Shown piece after piece: positions 58,266-64,000 of a stretch of 64,000 nt of DNA. The stretch comes from Dyella jiangningensis. Its GTDB lineage: Bacteria; Pseudomonadota; Gammaproteobacteria; Xanthomonadales; Rhodanobacteraceae. The notes beneath the pieces are model-generated. The model was not told the origin of the DNA, ran no database searches, and saw only the letters and a program-made list of their open reading frames with translations. Each line of letters opens with the position of its first letter. The stretch's first letter is position 1. The stretch covers positions 1,054,001 through 1,118,000 of the forward strand of contig NZ_NFZS01000001.1 of NCBI RefSeq assembly GCF_003264855.1, written 5' to 3'. Made by a program: the position numbers and the translations under genes.

Positions 58266-59483
58266 ATGGCACTGAACACGGCGCTCAGCGGCATCAACGC
58301 GGCACAGTCCGATCTCAACGTCATCGCGAACAACATCGCCAACGCGAACACCACGGGCTTCAAGGGCTCGCGCGCCGAATTCGCCGACATCTTCGCGGTG
58401 ACCGGCTTGAACCTGAATTCCACGGCCACCGGCAGCGGCGTGCGCCTGCAGGAAGTGGCGCAGCAGTTCAGCCAGGGCGACATCGCCACCACCAATAACA
58501 GCCTGGATCTCGCCATCAGCGGCAACGGCTTCTTCGTGGTCAACAGCGGCAACGGCGCGACGTATACCCGCGCGGGCGATTTCCAGAAGAACCCGAACGG
58601 CTACATCACCACGCCGGACGGCTCGCACCTGCAGATGTATCCGCCCAATGGCGCCGGTGGCTTCGACACCAGCACGCTCACCGACTTCAACTGGGTGACG
58701 GCGCAGAGCAATGCCACGGCGACCTCGAAGATCACCATGACGTCGAACCTGCCGGCCAGCGCCACCGTGCCGACCAACGCCTTCAGCACGACCGATTCCA
58801 CCAGCTACAACGCCGCCGCGCCGGTGACCGTGTACGACTCGCAGGGCGGTTCGCACCAGGCGACGATCTACTACGTGAAGACCGGCACCAACACCTGGGA
58901 TGCCAACCTCTACGTGGATGGCCAGAGCGCCGGCACGCAACCGCTCACCTTCGACACCACCGGCAAGCTGGCCACGCCGACCAACGGCTCGCTGGCATTC
59001 AACACGGTGACGCTAGGCAACGGCGCCTCGCCGATGACCATGTCGCTCGACGTGACCAATACCACGCAGTACGGCACCGATTATTCGGCGGGCACCATCC
59101 AGCAGAACGGTTTCGAGGCGGGCACGCTGTCGAACATCGACATCGATTCCAAGGGCGTGATCACCGCCTATTACTCGAACAACCAGACCACGCAGATCGG
59201 CCAGGTGGCGATCGCCAACTTCGCCAACGTGCAGGGCCTGCGCCAGTTGGGCGACACCACCTGGGCGGCCAGCACCGATTCCGGCCCGGCCATCATGGGC
59301 ACGGCGAGCGTGGGCCAGTTCGGCACCATCCAGTCGGGCGCGTTGGAAAGTTCCAACACGGCCGATACCACGGCGCAGCTGGTGAACATGATCCAGGCGC
59401 AGCGCGACTACCAGGCCAACGCGCAGGTGCTGTCCACCGACAACACGCTGGCATCGGCGCTGTTCAACGCCGTTTCCCGTTAA
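58266..59483 (+). CDS. flgE: FlgE, flagellar hook protein
   Basis: This 405-residue hook subunit has the N-terminal LSGINAAQSDLNVIANNIAN, a variable surface domain in the middle, and a C-terminal SNTADTTAQLVNMIQAQRDY helix. It is about 400 residues as in many gammaproteobacteria. Confidence 0.94.
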   Translation: MALNTALSGINAAQSDLNVIANNIANANTTGFKGSRAEFADIFAVTGLNLNSTATGSGVRLQEVAQQFSQGDIATTNNSLDLAISGNGFFVVNSGNGATYTRAGDFQKNPNGYITTPDGSHLQMYPPNGAGGFDTSTLTDFNWVTAQSNATATSKITMTSNLPASATVPTNAFSTTDSTSYNAAAPVTVYDSQGGSHQATIYYVKTGTNTWDANLYVDGQSAGTQPLTFDTTGKLATPTNGSLAFNTVTLGNGASPMTMSLDVTNTTQYGTDYSAGTIQQNGFEAGTLSNIDIDSKGVITAYYSNNQTTQIGQVAIANFANVQGLRQLGDTTWAASTDSGPAIMGTASVGQFGTIQSGALESSNTADTTAQLVNMIQAQRDYQANAQVLSTDNTLASALFNAVSR

Positions 59484-59495
59484 TAGAACGACGCC

Positions 59496-60236
59496 ATGGA
59501 CCGTTCCGTCTACGTCTCGATGACCGGCGCCACGCAGATCATGCGTGCGCAGGAAGCGGTGAGCCACAACCTGGCCAACGCTTCCACGGTCGGCTTCAAG
59601 AGCGAGCTCACCGCCTTCCAGAGCGTGCCGGTGCTGGGCCAGGGTTCGCCTTCGCGCATCAATGCCGTGGCGCAGGGCGTGGGCCAGAGCTTCACGCAGG
59701 GCTCGCAGATCAACACCGGCCGTCCGCTCGATGTATCGGTGCACGGCGCGGGCTGGATCGCGGTGCAGGCGCCGGACGGTTCGGAAGCGTATACGCGTGC
59801 GGGCGACCTGCAGCTCACCGCCGACGGCGGGCTGGTCGATGCGCGCGGCAATCCGGTGATGGGCGGCTCCGGTCCCATCACCATTCCGCCGGCCGCGGAA
59901 GTGAGCATCGGCAGCGACGGCACGATTTCTTCGGTGCCCTTGGGGCAGGGTCCTAACTCGGTCACCACGCTCGATCGGATCAAGCTGGTGAATCCCGATG
60001 CGGCGCAGCTGGTGCAGGGCAGCGATGGCCTGATGCACGTGGCCGGTGGCGGTACGGCCGATGCGGACCCCACGGTGACGGTGGCCTCGGGCGTGCTCGA
60101 AGGCAGCAACGTCAATCCGTCCGCGGAGCTGGTGAAGATGATCGCGCTCTCGCGCCAGTACGACATGCAGGTGAAGTCCATCAAGGCCTCCGAGGACAAC
60201 GCCGATTCCGCCAACAAGCTGCTGCAGGCCAGCTAA
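59496..60236 (+). CDS. flgF: FlgF, proximal rod protein
   Basis: This 246-residue rod protein has TGATQIMRAQEAVSHNLANA at the N terminus and NPSAELVKMIALSRQYDMQ at the C terminus. A mobile-element-like repeat separates it from flgG. Confidence 0.93.
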   Translation: MDRSVYVSMTGATQIMRAQEAVSHNLANASTVGFKSELTAFQSVPVLGQGSPSRINAVAQGVGQSFTQGSQINTGRPLDVSVHGAGWIAVQAPDGSEAYTRAGDLQLTADGGLVDARGNPVMGGSGPITIPPAAEVSIGSDGTISSVPLGQGPNSVTTLDRIKLVNPDAAQLVQGSDGLMHVAGGGTADADPTVTVASGVLEGSNVNPSAELVKMIALSRQYDMQVKSIKASEDNADSANKLLQAS

Positions 60237-60278
60237 GTGGCGCTGACGAAACGACCCGCTGCCTCTACGGCTTTTGAT

Positions 60279-60401
60279 CGTCATTCCGGCGCAGGCCGGA
60301 ATCCAGTTGCCGACCTGCCAGGTTGTCGCAACGACGTCGATCAGCTCTTCGCAAAGGCCAGGCGGTGTCGCCACTGGATTCCGGCCTGCGCCGGAATGAC
60401 G
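60279..60401. repeat. 123-bp element with perfect 28-bp inverted ends (MITE-like) between flgF and flgG
   Basis: The left end 60279-60306 (starts CGTCATTCCGGCGCAGG) and right end 60374-60401 are exact reverse complements over 28 bases. Each contains ATTCCGG-CGCAGG-CCGGAAT type symmetry. The 67-bp interior codes for nothing. It resembles NEMIS/dRS3-like small elements. Confidence 0.88.
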
Positions 60402-60456
60402 GCATTGAGAGTTTGCTGAGTTTTTTGCGGACCTGAGACCTTTTACGGAGTAGCCA

Positions 60457-61242
60457 ATGTTCTCTTCTCTCTGGATTTCCAAGACCGGCCTCGATGCGCA
60501 GCAGACGCGCATGGACGTCATCTCCAACAACCTGGCCAACGCCAACACCACCGCGTTCAAGAGTTCGCGTGCGGCGTTCCAGGATTTGATGTACCAGAAC
60601 AAGGGCCAGCCCGGTGGCCAGACCACCGAGCAGACGCTGTCGCCCTCGGGCCTGATGCTGGGCACCGGCGTGCGCGTGGTGGGCAATGAGAAGCTGTTTA
60701 CCGAAGGCAACATCACGCAGACCGGCAACTCGATGGACGTGGCGATCCAGGGTCGCGGCTTCCTGCAGGTGAGCATGCCCGACGGCACCGTGGCCTATAC
60801 GCGCGATGGTTCGCTGCACACCGACGCCAACGGCCAGCTCGTCACGTCGGACGGCTATCCGATCGAGCCGGCGATCACCGTGCCGCCGAACGTGCAATCG
60901 CTGACCATCGGCAGCGACGGCACCGTGTCGGCCACCACCACCGCATCTGCCACGCCGCAGACGCTGGGCACGCTGCAGCTCGCCGACTTCATCAACCCTG
61001 CCGGCCTGCAGCCGATGGGGCAGAACATGTATCTCGAAACCGCCTCGAGCGGCGCGCCCCAGACCGGGCAGCCCGCGCTCAACGGCATGGGTTCGCTGCT
61101 GCAGGGCTCGCTGGAGTCCTCCAACGTCAACGTGGTGGCCGAGATGGTCAACATGATCGAAACGCAGCGCACCTACGAAATGAATTCCAAGGCCATCAGC
61201 AGCGCCGACCAGATGCTGCAGGACCTGACCGACAAGATGTGA
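60457..61242 (+). CDS. flgG: FlgG, distal rod protein
   Basis: This 261-residue rod protein has [20 protein letters not shown] at the N terminus and [20 protein letters not shown] at the C terminus. The start has ACGGAG ahead. It is read from the operon through the 123-bp element unless another promoter exists. Confidence 0.95.
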   Translation: MFSSLWISKTGLDAQQTRMDVISNNLANANTTAFKSSRAAFQDLMYQNKGQPGGQTTEQTLSPSGLMLGTGVRVVGNEKLFTEGNITQTGNSMDVAIQGRGFLQVSMPDGTVAYTRDGSLHTDANGQLVTSDGYPIEPAITVPPNVQSLTIGSDGTVSATTTASATPQTLGTLQLADFINPAGLQPMGQNMYLETASSGAPQTGQPALNGMGSLLQGSLESSNVNVVAEMVNMIETQRTYEMNSKAISSADQMLQDLTDKM

Positions 61243-61250
61243 GCACCGCC

Positions 61251-61931
61251 ATGTCCTTCCGTACCCTGTCCCGTCTTTCCACCGCACTGGCGTTCGCGCT
61301 TCTCGCGGGCTGCGCCATGCAGCCGCCGCGCGACGATCACCAGTGGGCGGCCACGATGCCTGCCGAGCAGACGGCGGCGCCGCCGACCGACGGCGCGATC
61401 TATCACGCCGAACAGGGCATGGAGCTGTTCAACGATGCGCGTGCGCATCGCGTGGGCGACATCCTCACCATCTCGCTGGTGGAGAGCACGCAGGCGTCGA
61501 AGAAGGCCAGCACCAGCACCAGCAAGAAGGACAACACCGACATCACCGCGCCGACCATCCTCGGCCATGCGCTGAAGGTGGGTGGCAAGGCGGCGGATAT
61601 TTCCACCGCAGGCAACCGCAGCTTCGACGGCAGTGGCGACAGCAGCCAGAGCAACCAGCTCACCGGTTCGATCACGGTCACCGTGGCGCAGCGTCTTTCC
61701 AACGGCAATCTGCTGGTGCGCGGCGAGAAGATGCTCACCATCAACCAGGGCCAGGAGCTGATCCGCATCTCGGGCATCGTGCGTCCGCAGGACATCCTGC
61801 AGGACAACAGCGTGCCATCCACGCGCGTGGCGGACGCGCAGATCGCCTATACCGGCAAGGGTTCGCTGGCCGATGCGAATACGCAGGGCTGGCTGTCGCG
61901 CTTCTTCAATTCCAAGTGGATGCCCTACTGA
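61251..61931 (+). CDS. flgH: FlgH, L-ring lipoprotein
   Basis: This 226-residue outer-membrane lipoprotein has the lipobox LLAGC (Cys at about 21), [20 protein letters not shown] and [16 protein letters not shown]. The GTG at 61239, overlapping flgG, is an alternative start. Confidence 0.94.
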   Translation: MSFRTLSRLSTALAFALLAGCAMQPPRDDHQWAATMPAEQTAAPPTDGAIYHAEQGMELFNDARAHRVGDILTISLVESTQASKKASTSTSKKDNTDITAPTILGHALKVGGKAADISTAGNRSFDGSGDSSQSNQLTGSITVTVAQRLSNGNLLVRGEKMLTINQGQELIRISGIVRPQDILQDNSVPSTRVADAQIAYTGKGSLADANTQGWLSRFFNSKWMPY

Positions 61932-63097
61932 TGAACGGTCTGCGCTTCGATCGCTACACGCTGGCGCGCGCACGCCAACGCGCATGGTCGGTGCTGCGCG
62001 GCGTGGCCATCGTGCTGTGCGCCAGCTTCTCGGTGAACCAGCCGGTGCATGCCGACAAGATCCGCGATCTCGCGCAGGTCGGTGGCGTGCGTACCAACCA
62101 GCTGATCGGCTATGGCCTGGTCGTTGGCCTCGATGGCAGTGGCGACCAGACCACGCAGGCGCCGTTCACCACGCAGAGCCTGGAGAACATGCTGGTGCAG
62201 TTCGGCATCACGGTGCCGGCCAATGTGCGTCCGCAGCTGAAGAACGCGGCGGCGGTGACGATCACCGCGCAGCTGCCGCCGTTCGCCAAACCCGGCCAGA
62301 CCATCGACGTCACCGTGGCTTCGATCGGCAACGCCAAGAGCATCCGCGGTGGCGAACTGCTGATGACGCCGCTGCGCGGCGCGGACGGCAACGTCTATGC
62401 GATGGCGCAGGGCAGCGTGGTGGTCGGCGGCATCAGCGCACAGGGCAAGAGTGGTTCCAGCGTGCAGGTGAACATTTCCGCCAGCGGTCGCGTGCCCAAT
62501 GGCGCGACGGTGGAGCGCAGCGTCGCGTCGTCGTTCGCCAACAGCAATGGCGACTTGATGCTCAACCTCAACACGCCTGACTTCACCACGGCCACGCGGA
62601 TCGCCGAAGCGGTGAACCGCACCTACGGTGCGGGCACGGCGAATGCTGTCGACGGTGGTTCGGTGGCCGTGCGCGGCCCGGCCGACCCGGCCCAGCGCGT
62701 GGCGTGGCTGGGAGCGATCCAGGCGCTGGATGTGAACCCGGGCGATGCACCGGCGCGCGTGGTGGTCAATTCACGCACCGGCACCGTGGTGATCGGTTCG
62801 GAAGTGCGCGTCACCCCGGCGGCCGTGGCGCACGGCGCGATCCAGGTAACCATCACCGAGCAGCCGAGCGTCAGCCAGCCCGAAGCCTTCAGCAAGGGGC
62901 AGACGGTGGTGGTGCCCAACAGCAGCGTGCAGGTGAGCGAGGACGGCGGCCACATGTTCAAGTTCGGCCCCGGCACCAACCTCGACACCATCGTGCGTGC
63001 GGTGAACCAGGTCGGTGCCTCGCCGAGCGATCTCATCTCCATCCTGCAGGCCTTGAAGCAGGCCGGTGCGCTCCATGCGGAGCTGGTGGTGATCTGA
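61931..63097 (+). CDS. flgI: FlgI, P-ring protein
   Basis: This 388-residue periplasmic P-ring subunit has a signal peptide ([18 protein letters not shown]), then [20 protein letters not shown] and a [21 protein letters not shown] terminus. Overlapping start/stop with flgH. Confidence 0.95.
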   Translation: MNGLRFDRYTLARARQRAWSVLRGVAIVLCASFSVNQPVHADKIRDLAQVGGVRTNQLIGYGLVVGLDGSGDQTTQAPFTTQSLENMLVQFGITVPANVRPQLKNAAAVTITAQLPPFAKPGQTIDVTVASIGNAKSIRGGELLMTPLRGADGNVYAMAQGSVVVGGISAQGKSGSSVQVNISASGRVPNGATVERSVASSFANSNGDLMLNLNTPDFTTATRIAEAVNRTYGAGTANAVDGGSVAVRGPADPAQRVAWLGAIQALDVNPGDAPARVVVNSRTGTVVIGSEVRVTPAAVAHGAIQVTITEQPSVSQPEAFSKGQTVVVPNSSVQVSEDGGHMFKFGPGTNLDTIVRAVNQVGASPSDLISILQALKQAGALHAELVVI

Positions 63098-63098
63098 C

Positions 63099-64000
63099 AT
63101 GGCCATTTCGGGTGATGCCACCAAGAGCCTCAACACCTGGACGGATCTGTCCGGGTTCGGAGCGTTGCGCCAGACGGCGCAGTCGGACGCGAAGTCCGCC
63201 TTGCCGGCCGTCGCCAAGCAGTTCGAATCCATCTTCACCCAGATGATGCTCAAGTCGATGCGCGAGGCCAGTCCGGGCGATGGGCTGGGCGACAGCGAAG
63301 CGGGCAATGCCTGGCGCGACATGTTCGACCAGCAGCTGTCGGTGAACCTGTCGCAGGGCAATGGCCTGGGCATCGCGCAGATGTTGATGCGCCAGTTGGG
63401 CGGCGCTTCCTCATCCTCCTCTCCCTCCGGCGCGGCCGACGGCGCGAAGAGCGACGACTGGCAGCAGCGCCTGAGCTCCGTCGCCAATGCCGCCAAGTCC
63501 GTCGGCGCCGAAGTGGTGAAATGGCTGCCGCAGGATGCCCAGGAATTCGTGAAGGAACTGGCGCCCTACGCCCAGAAGGCCGCGGAGAAACTCGGCGTGT
63601 CGGTGCGCGCCGTGCTGGCCCAGGCCGCGCTGGAAACGCAGTGGGGCAAGCACATGCCGTCCCATTCCAACGGCGACACCAGCAACAACCTGTTCGGCAT
63701 GAAGGCCGGCAGCAGCTGGGATGGCCAGAAAGTGAGCGTGCCTACGCTGGAATTCGAGGATGGCGTGGCGGTGCACCGTCGGGCGCAGTTCCGCTCGTAC
63801 AACAACCCGGGCGAATCGTTCAACGACTACGCCCAGCTCATTTCAGACAACCCGCGCTACGCCAAGGCGCTGAACCATGGCGAAGACGTGGTGGGTTTCG
63901 CGCGCGGCCTGGTGAGCGGCGGCTATGCCACCGACCCCTCCTATGCGCAAAAAATCGTGGCCATCGCCAACAGTCCCGCCATGAAAGAAGCGCTGGCCGC
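63099..64000 (+). CDS. flgJ: FlgJ, rod cap and muramidase (3' end beyond window)
   Basis: The first 300 residues are visible. The N-terminal rod-cap domain has KQFESIFTQMMLKSMREASP, followed by a Ser-rich linker at about 105-115 and a C-terminal glucosaminidase/muramidase domain (LAQAALETQWGKHMP with catalytic Glu; NNLFGMKA). It digests peptidoglycan for rod passage. The frame is open at the window edge. Confidence 0.93.
   Translation, partial: MAISGDATKSLNTWTDLSGFGALRQTAQSDAKSALPAVAKQFESIFTQMMLKSMREASPGDGLGDSEAGNAWRDMFDQQLSVNLSQGNGLGIAQMLMRQLGGASSSSSPSGAADGAKSDDWQQRLSSVANAAKSVGAEVVKWLPQDAQEFVKELAPYAQKAAEKLGVSVRAVLAQAALETQWGKHMPSHSNGDTSNNLFGMKAGSSWDGQKVSVPTLEFEDGVAVHRRAQFRSYNNPGESFNDYAQLISDNPRYAKALNHGEDVVGFARGLVSGGYATDPSYAQKIVAIANSPAMKEALA

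Overview
This 64-kb window is GC-rich chromosomal DNA from a gammaproteobacterium, most probably of the Xanthomonadales (a Rhodanobacteraceae-like genome such as Dyella, Luteibacter or Rhodanobacter). That placement is an inference. It rests on the gene order kdsD-kdsC-lptC-lptA-lptB-rpoN-hpf-hprK-rapZ-PTS, the flgNMA/cheV/flgBCDEFGHIJ arrangement, the GC-rich codon use, and a family of intergenic inverted repeats with arms like TGTAGGAGCGCACC. Almost everything is core genome; I see no prophage, IS transposase, CRISPR array or rRNA operon.

Layout. 0-7 kb: the 3' end of tsaB; a Tat-exported M19 dipeptidase whose signal peptide and catalytic body lie in different frames; a divergent ArsR regulator/SDR pair; DUF302, GFA-fold and SGNH proteins; a divergent yeiH-like exporter/LysR pair with a clear LysR operator. 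7-17.5 kb (minus strand): a regulatory PTS relay (EI, HPr, mannose-type EIIA) with RapZ and HPr kinase, then hpf, rpoN and the LPS export/Kdo genes lptB, lptA, lptC, kdsC, kdsD. 17.5-31 kb: ibaG-murA, a DUF3108 protein, purN-purM, DUF2066, an AI-2E-family permease, hda, suhB, trmJ, a CNNM/CorC protein, and a DUF47-pit phosphate uptake pair behind a probable Pho box. 30-40 kb: a conserved hypothetical divergent from an alkyltransferase-like protein, recQ, an M28 peptidase, an HU-like protein with a Lys/Ala-rich tail, a PepSY-repeat protein, a phasin, a 2H-phosphoesterase-like DUF1045 protein, a host-attachment-type protein and tRNA-Phe. 40-49.8 kb: the ftsY-asmA-mutY-yggX operon (minus), then rsmD, coaD, a lipoprotein, a 2[4Fe-4S] ferredoxin, gamma-glutamyltransferase, an MBL-fold hydrolase preceded by a truncated copy of its own 5' end, and a TMEM43-family membrane protein. 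50.4-64 kb: flagellar and chemotaxis genes: degenerate EAL-HDOD protein, flgN, flgM, flgA and a soluble MCP (minus strand); cheV and flgBCDEFGHI with the start of flgJ (plus strand).

The flagellar block shows legible two-tier control. There are sigma-54 promoters upstream of flgB and of the MCP-flgA operon, and sigma-28 (FliA) promoters upstream of flgM and cheV. The sigma-54 gene rpoN lies in the same window.

The most unusual signals are repeats. Ten loci carry a 22-24-bp inverted-arm element, six of them exactly between convergent genes. Two composite repeats of about 0.4 and 0.56 kb lie in inverted orientation around the flgN-flgM-flgA-MCP-cheV block. A 123-bp element with perfect 28-bp inverted ends sits between flgF and flgG. 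A small hairpin family keeps its loop while its stem co-varies.
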